Part shown: positions 1 to 9,143 of the stretch, one piece after another | Layout of the letters: the number at the start of each line of letters is the position of its first letter | How positions within the stretch are numbered: the first letter of the stretch is position 1 | NCBI GenBank assembly: GCA_965601825.1 | Contig: OZ271839.1 | Location: forward strand, 1,302,001-1,366,000 | Source of the DNA: HXMU1420-13 sp965601825 | GTDB lineage: Bacteria; Bacteroidota; Rhodothermia; Balneolales; Balneolaceae | DNA length: 64,000 nt | Direction of reading: 5' to 3' | The notes under the pieces: generated by a model | The model's input: the letters and a program-made list of their open reading frames with translations, nothing else | Told to the model about the DNA's origin: nothing | Database searches by the model: none | Program-made: the position numbers and the translations under genes

Positions 1-1
1 T

Positions 2-385
2 TTAAAAAGCGGAAACGGAACAGTAAAAGTTGGTAGTGGCTTATTTGAAGGGCCATACACATTTGTATCTCGTTTTGAGAACGGCGAAGGCACTAACCCC
101 GAAGAACTTATAGCTGCGGCACATGCTGGATGTTACTCTATGGCGTTATCCAATGAACTGGCAAAAGCAGGTCATGACACAAAGAGTGTAGATACACATG
201 CAACAATAACCTTAGAGATGATAGAGGGAGCTCCAACTATCTCTAAAATTAAACTCGATGCTACTGCTACAGTGCCTGGATTGACTGATGAAGAATTTCA
301 AGTAATTGCTGAAGCAACCAAAGAAGCTTGTCCTGTGTCTCGAGCATTAAACATGCAGATAATTCTGGATGCAAAATTAGCTTAA
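2..385 (+). CDS. OsmC/Ohr-family peroxiredoxin, 5' end cut by window
   Basis: OsmC-type thiol peroxidase that reduces organic hydroperoxides, probably in the cytoplasm. The reading frame is open from base 2, so the gene begins upstream of the window; an internal ATG at 140 is not the true start. The visible part is 127 residues of an expected 140 or so. Both redox cysteines are present, in AHAGCYSMAL (visible residue 44) and EACPVSRAL (visible residue 110). Their spacing of 66 residues matches E. coli OsmC (recalled). The motif TNPEELIAAAHA before the first cysteine is typical of the family. A hairpin terminator follows. OsmC rather than Ohr is favoured by the TNPEEL motif. Confidence 0.9.
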   Translation, partial: LKSGNGTVKVGSGLFEGPYTFVSRFENGEGTNPEELIAAAHAGCYSMALSNELAKAGHDTKSVDTHATITLEMIEGAPTISKIKLDATATVPGLTDEEFQVIAEATKEACPVSRALNMQIILDAKLA

Positions 386-405
386 AATATATTCCACATT
401 TTTTT

Positions 406-437
406 AAAGCTCATCATTGATTGATGGGCTTTTTTTA
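406..437 (+). terminator. Rho-independent terminator after osmC-like gene
   Basis: AGCTCATC (408-415) and GATGGGCT (423-430) form an 8-bp stem with one G-T pair, a 7-nt loop and a following run of seven T. It lies 20 nt after the OsmC stop. Confidence 0.8.
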
Positions 438-478
438 TTTTTGTAGAAATCTCATCAACACGAGAATTAATTCGGGAA

Positions 479-495
479 TCAAAATTTAATTTTGA
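479..495. promoter_or_regulatory. 17-bp perfect palindrome upstream of purF
   Basis: TCAAAATTTAATTTTGA is a perfect inverted repeat (8+1+8) in the gap before purF, 133 nt upstream of its start. It could be a repressor operator for purF or a chance AT-rich palindrome. No cognate regulator is visible. Confidence 0.3.
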
Positions 496-628
496 GCTGA
501 TAAACCTCAATTATTAGTCGATTTAACAGATTTTCGATAAAGACGATAAATACTTCTAATGTAAATGTGCGGAATGGATTTGTTATCTTTTTGTTTTGCA
601 CTACTAAATGAGTTTGGAGCAATATTAA

Positions 629-2131
629 ATGAGCGATAAACCCCGCGAATACTGTGGCGTATTCGGAGTATTCGATCACCCTGATGCCGCATTGTTAACC
701 TACTATGGACTACACGCACTTCAGCATAGAGGACAGGAATCAGCAGGTATTGTAACGTCCTATTTCGATCGAGAAAAAGAAAGAAATATTATGCCGATGT
801 ATAAGGATTTTGGGTTGGTATTAAGTGTTTTCGATAAGCCCAAAATTTTCAAAAAGATTTTAAAAGGGGATTCTGCCATCGGTCATAACCGATATTCAAC
901 CTCAGGATCATCTAAGAACCCGGCGAATATCCAACCATTTAGAGTTCACTACAAGAATTGGAATATCGCGATTGGACATAACGGTAATCTTTCGAATGCA
1001 AAGCAAATACGCCAACAATTTCAGGATGAAGGCGTTTTATTCCAGAGTACTTCTGATACAGAATTAATCCTTCATTTAATTGCGCACAGTAAGGAAGAAG
1101 AGCAGTTAGACCAGATCATGGACGCGCTACATCAAATTGAAGGCGCTTATTGTTTAGTAATGTTGACGGATGATAAATTAATCGCAGTTCGCGACCCAAA
1201 CGGTTTCAGACCTTTAGCTCTTGGGAAAGTAGACGGAAAGTTTTGCGTTGCCAGTGAAACTTGCGCATTTGATATCATTGATGCAGAATACATTCGAGAT
1301 ATCCAGCCGGGTGAAGTAGTGGTAATTGATCGAGAAGCGGTAGAGTTAGACGAACCTAAATCCTATTTCATATCACCTAAAGCAGGAACTGGAACAAGCC
1401 AGTGCATTTTTGAATATGTGTATTTCTCAAGACCAGACAGCATGGTTTTTGGAGAAATGGTGGACAAAATCAGAAGAAATCTAGGTAAGGCATTAGCTAA
1501 AGAACATCCAATATCAGAGGTTATTGATTTTACTAAATCGGATAAAAAACCAGTAGTAATCTCAGTACCTGATTCCAGCAATACCGCTGCACTTGGTTAT
1601 GCGAGTGAAAGCCAAAAACTGGGATATGATTGTAAGTATGATATCGGTTTAATTCGAAATCACTATGTTGGGAGAACCTTTATTTCTCCCGGTCAAAAGT
1701 CTCGTGAACAAAAGGTGAGAACTAAATTCAATCCTGTGCGCGGTGTTATTGAAGGTCGTAGCGTTATTATTGTTGATGATTCTATTGTTCGAGGCACTAC
1801 CTCGCAATTATTGGTTGATATGATTCGAGATTGTAACCCTGCGGAGATTCATTTCTTGGTAAGTTCGCCACCAATTATTAGTCCATGTTATTATGGTATG
1901 GACTTTCCAAATCCGGAAGAACTGATCGCCAACAGATTTGATCGCGATATTTCAAAAATGGCGAAAGAAATCGGAGTTGATAGCTTACGATATTTATCAC
2001 CAGATGGACTTGTAAATGCAGTAAAAGAAGCGAATCCTTCCGGTCATGATTATTGTACCGCATGTTTTACATCAAAATATCCGGTTCCAGTTAATTTTGG
2101 TGTCGAAAAAGAGGAAAACGAACTGGTCTAA
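629..2131 (+). CDS. purF: Amidophosphoribosyltransferase
   Basis: Catalyses the first committed step of purine synthesis, transferring glutamine amide nitrogen to PRPP. The protein is 500 aa, usual for the family. The glutaminase nucleophile is Cys9 (EYCGVFGVF), exposed after removal of an 8-residue propeptide. The PRPP-binding loop VIIVDDSIVRGTT lies at about 379-391. Cys259, Cys420, Cys476 and Cys479 match the four iron-sulfur ligands of the Bacillus subtilis-type enzyme, so this should be the 4Fe-4S, propeptide-processed class rather than the E. coli class. The ATG at 629 has no clear Shine-Dalgarno. The stop overlaps the engB start (TAATG), implying translational coupling. Confidence 0.97.
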   Translation: MSDKPREYCGVFGVFDHPDAALLTYYGLHALQHRGQESAGIVTSYFDREKERNIMPMYKDFGLVLSVFDKPKIFKKILKGDSAIGHNRYSTSGSSKNPANIQPFRVHYKNWNIAIGHNGNLSNAKQIRQQFQDEGVLFQSTSDTELILHLIAHSKEEEQLDQIMDALHQIEGAYCLVMLTDDKLIAVRDPNGFRPLALGKVDGKFCVASETCAFDIIDAEYIRDIQPGEVVVIDREAVELDEPKSYFISPKAGTGTSQCIFEYVYFSRPDSMVFGEMVDKIRRNLGKALAKEHPISEVIDFTKSDKKPVVISVPDSSNTAALGYASESQKLGYDCKYDIGLIRNHYVGRTFISPGQKSREQKVRTKFNPVRGVIEGRSVIIVDDSIVRGTTSQLLVDMIRDCNPAEIHFLVSSPPIISPCYYGMDFPNPEELIANRFDRDISKMAKEIGVDSLRYLSPDGLVNAVKEANPSGHDYCTACFTSKYPVPVNFGVEKEENELV

Positions 2132-2718
2132 TGTTTAACGGCCAAGCCACATTTATCACCAGCGCACCTAGATTAGAAGACTGTCCTCCTGCAAAATTTC
2201 CTGAAGTTTGTTTTGCGGGCAGATCTAATGTTGGAAAATCTTCTCTTATCAACGCATTGACGAATAAAAAAAGGTTGGCCAGAACCTCTAATGTTCCGGG
2301 TAAAACTCAGCAGATGAATTATTACAATATTTCTGATGCTGCGTATTTTGTTGATTTACCCGGTTATGGGTATGCAAAAGTTCCCAAAAGAGAACGCGAA
2401 CGATGGGGAAGAAATATTCGAGAGTATCTGGAAAAAAGACACACTCTTCGATTGATTGCTCATGTAGTTGATGCACGACATAAGCCCTCAGAACTAGATC
2501 AAGATTTTTTTTATTGGATGGCAAGTAACCAAATGCCATTCTGTGTTTTGCTTTCTAAAGCAGACAAACTTTCAAATAATAAACGTGCAAAATCATTGGC
2601 TGATGTTCGAAAAATTCTTGCAGAAATGAACATCGAAGTTCCTATTTTGCCTTATTCATCGGAGAGCAAATTTGGTATCAAAGCAGTTCAGGATTTGATC
2701 TCTGAGTTCGTGGAATAA
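2131..2718 (+). CDS. engB: Ribosome biogenesis GTPase EngB/YsxC
   Basis: TRAFAC GTPase needed for assembly of the 50S ribosomal subunit. The 195-aa length is normal. The G1 loop is GRSNVGKSS (residues 30-38), the G2 region is around GKTQQMNYY (57-65), G3 is DLPGYG (75-80) and G4 is SKAD. The ATG shares one base with the purF stop, so the two are probably co-translated. serA begins 32 nt downstream on the same strand, which suggests one transcript linking purine synthesis, ribosome assembly and serine synthesis. Confidence 0.96.
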   Translation: MFNGQATFITSAPRLEDCPPAKFPEVCFAGRSNVGKSSLINALTNKKRLARTSNVPGKTQQMNYYNISDAAYFVDLPGYGYAKVPKRERERWGRNIREYLEKRHTLRLIAHVVDARHKPSELDQDFFYWMASNQMPFCVLLSKADKLSNNKRAKSLADVRKILAEMNIEVPILPYSSESKFGIKAVQDLISEFVE

Positions 2719-2750
2719 TAATCCAAATTTAAACTCACTCTCTCACTCAC

Positions 2751-4340
2751 ATGTCATTTAAAGTATTATTGTTAGATAGCGTTGATCCTATTTGCGCAGA
2801 AGTATTTCAAAGTCGTGGTATTCAAGCAGATCAACCAGGGAAACTAACGAACGAAGAACTTATCGATCGAATTGGAGAATACGATGGAATGGTTGTAAGA
2901 AGTGCAACCAAAGTTACTTCTGATTTATTACAACACGCCACTAAAATGAAAGTGGTTGGTCGCGCCGGTGTTGGCGTTGACAATATTGATATTCCTGCTT
3001 CTACATCAAAAGGGGTATTAGTAATGAACACACCTGATGGCAACACTATTTCTACTGCCGAACATACCTGCGGAATGATCATTGCTTTATCAAGAAATAT
3101 TCCAAAAGCAGTCTCTAAAGTGAAAAGCGGTGGCTGGGACCGAAAAGCTTACATGGGATCGGAAGTTCATGGTAAAGTTCTAGGCATTGTAGGACTTGGT
3201 AAAATTGGTACTGAAGTTGCAAAACGAATGCAAGCTTTTGGAATGGATATCCAGGCATATGATCCATTTTCAACGGAAGAGCATGCTAATTCAGTAGGAG
3301 TAAGATTAGTCGAGCTAGATGAATTGCTATCTACTTCAGATTATCTTTCTGTTCACACACCACTAACAGAAAAGACAAAAGGTCTGGTGTCGCTCAAGAA
3401 TGCGGATAAACTCAAAAAAGGAATTCGTCTAGTAAATTGTGCTCGTGGTGGGATTTACGAAGAAGCCGATCTTCCGCAATTATTAGATGATGGTGTATTA
3501 GGAGGTGTAGCTCTGGATGTTTATACAACCGAGCCTCCAACCGAAGACATCTACAAAGTACTGGAGCATGAGAATATAATCAGTACTCCACATTTAGGTG
3601 CATCAACGGAAGAAGCACAAGAAAAAGTGGCTGAACAAATTGCAGCTCAAATGGCGGATGCGTTGGAAAATAAAAACTACAAAGGTAGCCTTAACGGTAA
3701 ATCAATTGCATTGCTAACGAATAAAGAAGTTGGTCCATACCTGGAATTAGCGGAAAAATTAGGTCATCTCGCCGTACAAATCAGCCCGGATCATGCGAAT
3801 AGCTTCGAATTCGAATACTCTGGTGAAAGTGGGAAGTATGCTGATGTTTTAACTGACGGCATTCTAAAAGGAATGCTTTCAGAATATGTGAGTGAATCCA
3901 TTAATTTGATTAATGCCCGAATTTATGCAGAGCAACGTGGATTCAACATTAAAGAGGTAATTTCAAATCAAACTCCTCTTTATAACGACCTTGTTACTAT
4001 CAAACTTCCAAAGGGTGCCGAGTATAAAAGTATTTCCGCCAGTGTTTTCGGTGATGGAGACTATAGAATTGTTGAGATTGAGAATTATGGTATCGAGCTT
4101 CGGTTGGAAGGTGATATTATACTTTATCAAAATGAAGATAGGCCGGGTATGTTAGCATCAGTTAGTGGTGCTCTCGCAGATATGAATATCAATATTGGTG
4201 GATTAAGTCTAGGTAGAACTGAAAAGGGATCAAGAGCTATTACCGCCTTTTCTGTTGATAAGCAAATGGACGAAACAGAACTCAGTAGGGTTTCTGCCTT
4301 AGATGGGATAGAGCATTTAAGGTATGTGTCATTGACTTAA
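2751..4340 (+). CDS. serA: D-3-phosphoglycerate dehydrogenase, long (type I) form with ACT domain
   Basis: Oxidises 3-phosphoglycerate to 3-phosphohydroxypyruvate, the first step of serine synthesis. At 529 aa it is the long form: substrate and NAD domains (about 1-310), an intervening allosteric substrate-binding region (about 320-455) and a C-terminal ACT domain with NEDRPGMLASVSGAL. The Rossmann loop is GLGKIG (about 149-154). The catalytic trio is Arg in NCARGG, Glu in TTEPP and His in STPHLGAST. The ACT domain is the usual serine feedback site in this family. Its stop codon overlaps the opposite-strand mnmD stop within the bases TTAA (4337-4340). Confidence 0.96.
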   Translation: MSFKVLLLDSVDPICAEVFQSRGIQADQPGKLTNEELIDRIGEYDGMVVRSATKVTSDLLQHATKMKVVGRAGVGVDNIDIPASTSKGVLVMNTPDGNTISTAEHTCGMIIALSRNIPKAVSKVKSGGWDRKAYMGSEVHGKVLGIVGLGKIGTEVAKRMQAFGMDIQAYDPFSTEEHANSVGVRLVELDELLSTSDYLSVHTPLTEKTKGLVSLKNADKLKKGIRLVNCARGGIYEEADLPQLLDDGVLGGVALDVYTTEPPTEDIYKVLEHENIISTPHLGASTEEAQEKVAEQIAAQMADALENKNYKGSLNGKSIALLTNKEVGPYLELAEKLGHLAVQISPDHANSFEFEYSGESGKYADVLTDGILKGMLSEYVSESINLINARIYAEQRGFNIKEVISNQTPLYNDLVTIKLPKGAEYKSISASVFGDGDYRIVEIENYGIELRLEGDIILYQNEDRPGMLASVSGALADMNINIGGLSLGRTEKGSRAITAFSVDKQMDETELSRVSALDGIEHLRYVSLT

Positions 4341-5113
4341 TTGTCGAAATCACCGTTTTCAAGTCTTTCGATTAAACGAAGCTCATTTACTCTTTTTAGG
4401 TGGATGAGCTTCTTTTCGTTTAATGAGGCAACCGTCATTTCTCGCTTTCCTAACGCTCCCTTTGTTCTGGAGATCAACCAACCTGCTTTTGCCATGGCAG
4501 CTCTGGCGCTTGATGCTGCACAGTAAGTAGATAACACAGCGTCGGTATTTGCAAAGCTTCTCAGTTTCTCAAATGTTTGAACTGACCAAAGTTCTGGATT
4601 TACCTCAGGTGAAAAAGGATCGTGAAAATAGAAATCGATCTGTTGTTTTGGAGGGATCAGATCATCAAAAAACCCTACAAAAAGTGAAAACTCAATATTA
4701 GGATACTCAGGGAATTCAAACTTATTCCAGCCAGTATCTATATCAGTAAAAACCTGATTAATAATTTCCTTTCCATTCTTTACTTCTAGGAATTCAGAGT
4801 AATTAATCTTTTCTACCAGATCTCGAGAAATCGGAAACGCCTCTATCGAGTAAAAATGAATCGAAGAATTGCATTTAAGCGTATTCAAATACTCCAAAAG
4901 GAGAAAAAAATTTAACCCCGTTCCAAACCCCATCTCAAATATTGAAATGGGACCATCTGATTGTTTTAATTTTTTTATGAGTCCTGATTGCTCAAAGAAT
5001 ACATGTCTACTTTCAGAAATCGCTCCATTTGGATTATGATAAAACTGATCAAAATCCTTTGAAAACAGAGTTGATGATCCATCTTTAGATATGTGATGCT
5101 CAATTGAACTCAT
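4337..5113 (-). CDS. mnmD: tRNA 5-methylaminomethyl-2-thiouridine methyltransferase, MnmD type
   Basis: SAM-dependent methyltransferase that completes mnm5s2U at the tRNA wobble position. It corresponds to the MnmC2 half of E. coli MnmC; no MnmC1 (FAD oxidase) domain is fused, as in other stand-alone MnmD proteins. The protein is 258 aa. The SAM motif GFGTGLNFF is near residue 62 and the family signature FHDPFSPEVNPELWS near residue 165. The gene converges on serA, and the two stop codons share TTAA, leaving no space for a separate terminator. Confidence 0.88.
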   Translation of the reverse strand: MSSIEHHISKDGSSTLFSKDFDQFYHNPNGAISESRHVFFEQSGLIKKLKQSDGPISIFEMGFGTGLNFFLLLEYLNTLKCNSSIHFYSIEAFPISRDLVEKINYSEFLEVKNGKEIINQVFTDIDTGWNKFEFPEYPNIEFSLFVGFFDDLIPPKQQIDFYFHDPFSPEVNPELWSVQTFEKLRSFANTDAVLSTYCAASSARAAMAKAGWLISRTKGALGKREMTVASLNEKKLIHLKRVNELRLIERLENGDFDN

Positions 5114-5173
5114 TAATGAATTGCTACATTAGTAGAAAATTTAGCCGTATTATCGTTGAAAAATTGATAGAAT

Positions 5174-6361
5174 ATGCTTCTGAAAAATAGAATTCTTGAA
5201 CTTACGGAAAAATATGTGCCTTACATGGTTGAAACGAGAAGGTATTTGCATCAATATCCGGAAGTGAGTTATAAAGAATATGAAACTACAAAGTTCATTA
5301 AAAGCGAGTTAGACTCGATGGGAATTCCATATGAAAGTCCATTAGAAACAGGTTGTGTTGGAATAATCGAAGGAGGAAAAAAGTCTGAAAAGGTTCTAGC
5401 CTTACGAGCCGATATTGATGCATTGGCAATGGAAGAAGAAGGGGAGGCAAAGTCTGAATTTAAATCTAAGAATGAAGGAGCAGCACATTGTTGCGGTCAT
5501 GATGCTCATACTGCTAACCTTCTTGGAGTTGCTAAAATTTTAAGTGACTTAAAAGATGAAATAGAAGGTAAGGTCTTGTTGGTATTTCAACCGGGTGAAG
5601 AGAAATTACCGGGAGGTGGAAGGCTACTTTGTGAAACCGGATTCCTTCAGGATCAAAAGGTAGAATCAATTTACGGATTGCATACCGATCCTTTGATGGA
5701 GCCGGGTCAAATTGCAACGAAGAAAGGTCCTCTTATGGGAAGTCCGGATGAGTTCGAAATCGAAATATTTGGTAAAGGCGGACATGCAGCTCGTCCGCAT
5801 GAAGCTGTTGATCCTATTGTTTTAGCTTCTCAGTTTATAACGTCTGCACAGACGGTCGTAAGTAGAAACATTGATCCAACAGATTCAGCTGTGGTTACGA
5901 TCGGTAAAATTGAAGGAGGAACCGCACATAATATTATACCGGAGAGCGTCAAACTTTTAGGCACGGTTCGAACACTTTCTAAAGAGAATGCAGACTTAAT
6001 TGCTGAGAGATTAGAGTCACTACTCAAAGGTATTACAGAAGGAGCTGGAGGAAGCTATTCATTTGCTTTCAATAAAGGATATCCGGTTGTAAACAATACA
6101 AAAGAAGAAACTGAAAAGGTTCTAAGTTCCATGCGAGCATTGTTTGGCAATGATTCAGCAAATGAAATGGAAAAACCAATTATGGCAGGTGAGGATTTTT
6201 CATTTTACCAGGAGTATTTCCCTGGCGCATTCTTTTTTGCTGGAAGCGGATCTCCAGAATCAGATTCGCAGTATGTATGGCATCATCCTAAATACAATGT
6301 GGACGAACGATTTTTTAATTATGCGGCACCATTAATGGCAGCGGTAGTTCTCAATGGATAG
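5174..6361 (+). CDS. M20D-family amidohydrolase (N-acyl amino acid/hippurate hydrolase type)
   Basis: Zinc/manganese-dependent hydrolase of N-acyl amino acids or related amides; the exact substrate cannot be read from sequence. The protein is 395 aa, usual for M20D. Metal-site motifs are visible: CCGHDAHT (about 106-113), QPGEEKLPGG with the catalytic and metal Glu pair, GLHTDP, and C-terminal HHPKYNVDE. The dimerisation (lid) domain occupies the middle, from about GSPDEFEIEIFG. It overlaps the next gene by 8 nt, so the hydrolase and the FAD oxidoreductase probably form a catabolic pair for a modified amino acid. Confidence 0.9.
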   Translation: MLLKNRILELTEKYVPYMVETRRYLHQYPEVSYKEYETTKFIKSELDSMGIPYESPLETGCVGIIEGGKKSEKVLALRADIDALAMEEEGEAKSEFKSKNEGAAHCCGHDAHTANLLGVAKILSDLKDEIEGKVLLVFQPGEEKLPGGGRLLCETGFLQDQKVESIYGLHTDPLMEPGQIATKKGPLMGSPDEFEIEIFGKGGHAARPHEAVDPIVLASQFITSAQTVVSRNIDPTDSAVVTIGKIEGGTAHNIIPESVKLLGTVRTLSKENADLIAERLESLLKGITEGAGGSYSFAFNKGYPVVNNTKEETEKVLSSMRALFGNDSANEMEKPIMAGEDFSFYQEYFPGAFFFAGSGSPESDSQYVWHHPKYNVDERFFNYAAPLMAAVVLNG

Positions 6362-7475
6362 TCGATACAATTCAAATCAGTCATTTTGGGAAGATGAACT
6401 GTACAACCAGCACTACGATTTAGTAGTTGTTGGGGCAGGGTTAACAGGTCTTTCAACAGCATTATTTTTTAAGCGTGAAAATCCTAATGCACGCGTTTTA
6501 GTGCTTGAACGAGGTATTTTTCCTCTTGGTGCAAGTACCAGAAATGCAGGATTTGCCTGCATTGGCTCTATAACCGAATTATTGGCTGATTTAGAAATTG
6601 ATACCGAAGATCAATTAAGAACTCGAATCAAAGCTAGATATGAAGGTTTAGAACTATTGATCGAAACTCTTGGTGAAGATCAAATGGAATTAGATCGTTG
6701 TGGTGGTTGGGAAATCTTTACCGATCGGGCTGAATTTGAAAAAGCAGAATTAAATGTTGTTCGTTTTAATAGCTGGATGGAGGAGTTGATTGGCGAAAAA
6801 GAAGTTTATCAAATTGGTGAATTTGAAGGCTACCCTGGAATTTTCAATCGGGTTGAAGGATCATTGCATGCCGGTAAAATGACGAAAAGACTGACTGATC
6901 TAAATATCCAAGAAGGCAACGAAATTCGATGGCAGTCTGCTGTAACGGATGTGAATCTTGATGCAGGAATAGTCCAAACAGAGACCGGAATTACAATTCA
7001 CGGCACAAAAGTGGTTTTAGCAACAAATGCATTTACTTCCAGGTTTTCAAATCAAGATCAAATAAAACCGGGTCGAGGTTATGTGTTTATTACCAAACCG
7101 ATTCCGGATTTTAAATGGAAGAGTACCTTTCATTTTAATAAAGGATATGTGTATTTCAGAAATCTTGGAGAAGACCGCTTATTGATTGGTGGTGGTCGAA
7201 ACGTTGATTATGACGCAGAAACCACGAATGATTTTGGTGTTAATGAGACTATTAAAAATTACCTGATTGATTATGTGAATACAGTAATCAAGCTACCTGA
7301 AGGTTGGGAAATTGAAAGGGAGTGGACGGGTATCATGGGTTTCACAGAATCGAAGTCCCCATCACTTGAAAAAGTAGGCGAAAAAACCTGGCAAGTTGCC
7401 GGGCTTAGTGGAATGGGCGTAGCACTAGGAATGGCTTTAGGCAAAAGAGCCGCGAATCAATTAGGAATGTCATAA
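6354..7475 (+). CDS. FAD-dependent oxidoreductase, DAO/glycine oxidase type
   Basis: Flavoprotein amine/amino acid oxidase of the DAO family, 373 aa. The N-terminal dinucleotide-binding motif VVGAGLTGLS sits at residues 25-34 and is followed by VLVLERG with the ribose-binding Glu. GASTRNAGFA after it is typical of the gamma-glutamylputrescine oxidase/PuuB-like branch. The C-terminal VAGLSGMGVALG is the second FAD-contacting segment. The start ATG lies inside the end of the amidohydrolase gene. The last codons (NQLGMS) are written in the AATTAGGAAT words of a repeat hairpin that continues past the stop, so the C-terminus may have been reshaped by it. Confidence 0.85.
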   Translation: MDSRYNSNQSFWEDELYNQHYDLVVVGAGLTGLSTALFFKRENPNARVLVLERGIFPLGASTRNAGFACIGSITELLADLEIDTEDQLRTRIKARYEGLELLIETLGEDQMELDRCGGWEIFTDRAEFEKAELNVVRFNSWMEELIGEKEVYQIGEFEGYPGIFNRVEGSLHAGKMTKRLTDLNIQEGNEIRWQSAVTDVNLDAGIVQTETGITIHGTKVVLATNAFTSRFSNQDQIKPGRGYVFITKPIPDFKWKSTFHFNKGYVYFRNLGEDRLLIGGGRNVDYDAETTNDFGVNETIKNYLIDYVNTVIKLPEGWEIEREWTGIMGFTESKSPSLEKVGEKTWQVAGLSGMGVALGMALGKRAANQLGMS

Positions 7476-7522
7476 TTAGGAATAATGATCCAACAAAATT
7501 CCTAATTCATCTATTCCTAATT
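7459..7522. repeat. Long hairpin of AATTAGGAAT / ATTCCTAATT words between convergent genes
   Basis: The left arm 7459-7483 carries AATTAGGAAT twice (7459, 7474). The right arm 7498-7522 carries ATTCCTAATT twice (7498, 7513) at the same 15-bp offset. The arms form two perfect 10-bp stems around a 5-nt internal mismatch with a 14-nt loop. A further ATTCCTA copy starts at 7520, giving a 7-bp step. The hairpin covers both stop codons of the flanking convergent genes and probably acts as a bidirectional terminator or RNA 3' end. Confidence 0.85.
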
Positions 7523-8160
7523 CCTATTTCAAGAAATTCTTCATAAATAGAAACTAGTTCGCTTAACATCATTGATGTAGCTCCCCAAAGTGGAACACGA
7601 TGAATATTCCAAAAAGGAACTATATATTTAGTTTCACGAAGAGGCCATTCTTCTCTTTTAAAATTCTCTTCCCCAACCAATTTTGAAATAGAAACACTGA
7701 ATATTTCATCCACTTCATTTGGGTTCGGAGTAAAATCCTGAGGCTCATCCAGAAAACCAACAACTGGAGTAACCATATTATTTGAGTGATCCACAAAAAG
7801 TGGACTTAATCTTCCAACCGTCTCAACATTTTGTTCAATTAATCCGGTTTCTTCGTGTGTTTCCCGCAATGCTGTTTGTTCGTGTGTCTCATCTCCTTCT
7901 CGACCACCACCTGGAAAACTAATTTGACCACCATGTTTAATTCCTGATGTTCTGAGTGTCAATAAAATCTCTAAATCATTATTCCACGTTAAGAAAAGGG
8001 CTAGAACACTACTATTTCTATAACTATCCGATTTTGGAGAATAGCTTTTAAAAGTAGGGTTATGATAAGTCGCAGGATATGGTCGCATTCGATTCTGAGC
8101 TACAGAACCTGGTAAGGGTTCTAGTAATCGATTGCTAAGATATTCCCTGAAGTTAGACAC
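7507..8160 (-). CDS. Nudix hydrolase, CoA pyrophosphatase (NudL) type
   Basis: Hydrolyses a nucleoside-diphosphate-linked substrate, probably coenzyme A. The protein is 217 aa. The complete Nudix box runs over about residues 84-107 (GGGREGDE...RETHEETGL), and the upstream LLTLRT...HGGQISFPGG is the extra signature of the CoA-pyrophosphatase subgroup. The start is GTG at 8160, overlapping the epimerase stop by 8 nt; an in-frame ATG (Met25) is a less likely alternative. The last residues (IGIRNR) are encoded by heptad-repeat words, so the repeat seems to have grown into the end of the gene. Confidence 0.87.
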   Translation of the reverse strand: MSNFREYLSNRLLEPLPGSVAQNRMRPYPATYHNPTFKSYSPKSDSYRNSSVLALFLTWNNDLEILLTLRTSGIKHGGQISFPGGGREGDETHEQTALRETHEETGLIEQNVETVGRLSPLFVDHSNNMVTPVVGFLDEPQDFTPNPNEVDEIFSVSISKLVGEENFKREEWPLRETKYIVPFWNIHRVPLWGATSMMLSELVSIYEEFLEIGIRNR

Positions 8161-9106
8161 GATTAAAGACTTTTAGGTATTCAAATTGTTTAACTAAGCC
8201 ATCATTTAACTTAGTTCCGGGATCAAAATTGAGCAGTTCTTTAGCTTTTTGAATATTAGCATAAGTCTGAAAAACGTCACCTTCTTGTTTGGATTGGTAT
8301 TCGATATTTGCTTCACTCCCCACAATGGAGATCATCGTTGATATCAAATCACGAAGCTTAATTGGTTCTGAATTACCGAGATTTATAATTTCACCGCTTG
8401 TTGCTAATTCAACAGAAGCAGCTATTCCCTTTACAATATCTTCGATGAAAGTATAATCTCTTCTACTGGTTCCATCACCATATAAAGTAACAGGAAGGTT
8501 ATTAATCAATTGATTGAAGAATTTTGAGATTCCCATATCCGGTCTTTGACGAGGTCCATACACACTAAAGAATCTAAGAATGGTGTAATGTATTCCGTAA
8601 TCATTCCCATAATGCATACACAATTTCTCACCTTCAATTTTTGTAGATGCATAAGGGCTGACTGGCTCGGATAAAACTTCAGTTTCTACAAAAGGTACAT
8701 TATTTGTTTCGCCATATACCGATGAACTAGAGGCGAAAATCAGCTTTGTTGTAGGATGGGTTGAAATAGCTTCTAGAATATTTTGTGTTCCATCAACATT
8801 AACATGAAAATAGGAATCCGGATCCGAAATAGATGGACGCACACCAGCCTTTGCTGCAAGATGGATTACAACATCAAAATGATTTGACTTAAATAAATCT
8901 TCAATAAAATTCTTGTCACAAATATCACCTTCAACGAATGTGAAATTTGGCTCAGCTAATAGACTAAAAAGATTCTGCTTCTTAATGGATTGATCATAAA
9001 AAGGGTCAAAATTATCCAGTCCATACACTTCATAACCTTTTTCCACAAAATATTCAGCTGTATGAGAGCCAATAAATCCAGCTGAGCCGGTGATCAATAA
9101 TTTCAT
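8153..9106 (-). CDS. NAD-dependent sugar-nucleotide epimerase (UDP-glucuronate/UDP-glucose 4-epimerase type)
   Basis: Extended short-chain dehydrogenase acting on a nucleotide sugar for surface polysaccharide synthesis. The protein is 317 aa. The NAD motif GSAGFIGSH is at residues 7-15, the catalytic tyrosine and lysine are in YASTK (about 152-156), and FSVYGPRQRPDMG is the characteristic sugar-binding segment. LDNFDPFYD near residue 35 resembles UDP-glucuronate 4-epimerases more than GalE. It lies downstream of a glycosyltransferase on the same strand, with a Nudix gene overlapping its end, suggesting a small surface-sugar operon. Confidence 0.87.
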   Translation of the reverse strand: MKLLITGSAGFIGSHTAEYFVEKGYEVYGLDNFDPFYDQSIKKQNLFSLLAEPNFTFVEGDICDKNFIEDLFKSNHFDVVIHLAAKAGVRPSISDPDSYFHVNVDGTQNILEAISTHPTTKLIFASSSSVYGETNNVPFVETEVLSEPVSPYASTKIEGEKLCMHYGNDYGIHYTILRFFSVYGPRQRPDMGISKFFNQLINNLPVTLYGDGTSRRDYTFIEDIVKGIAASVELATSGEIINLGNSEPIKLRDLISTMISIVGSEANIEYQSKQEGDVFQTYANIQKAKELLNFDPGTKLNDGLVKQFEYLKVFNRV

Positions 9107-9143
9107 TAATTCAATGAATAGTTAGTGATGATTGTCAATTATT

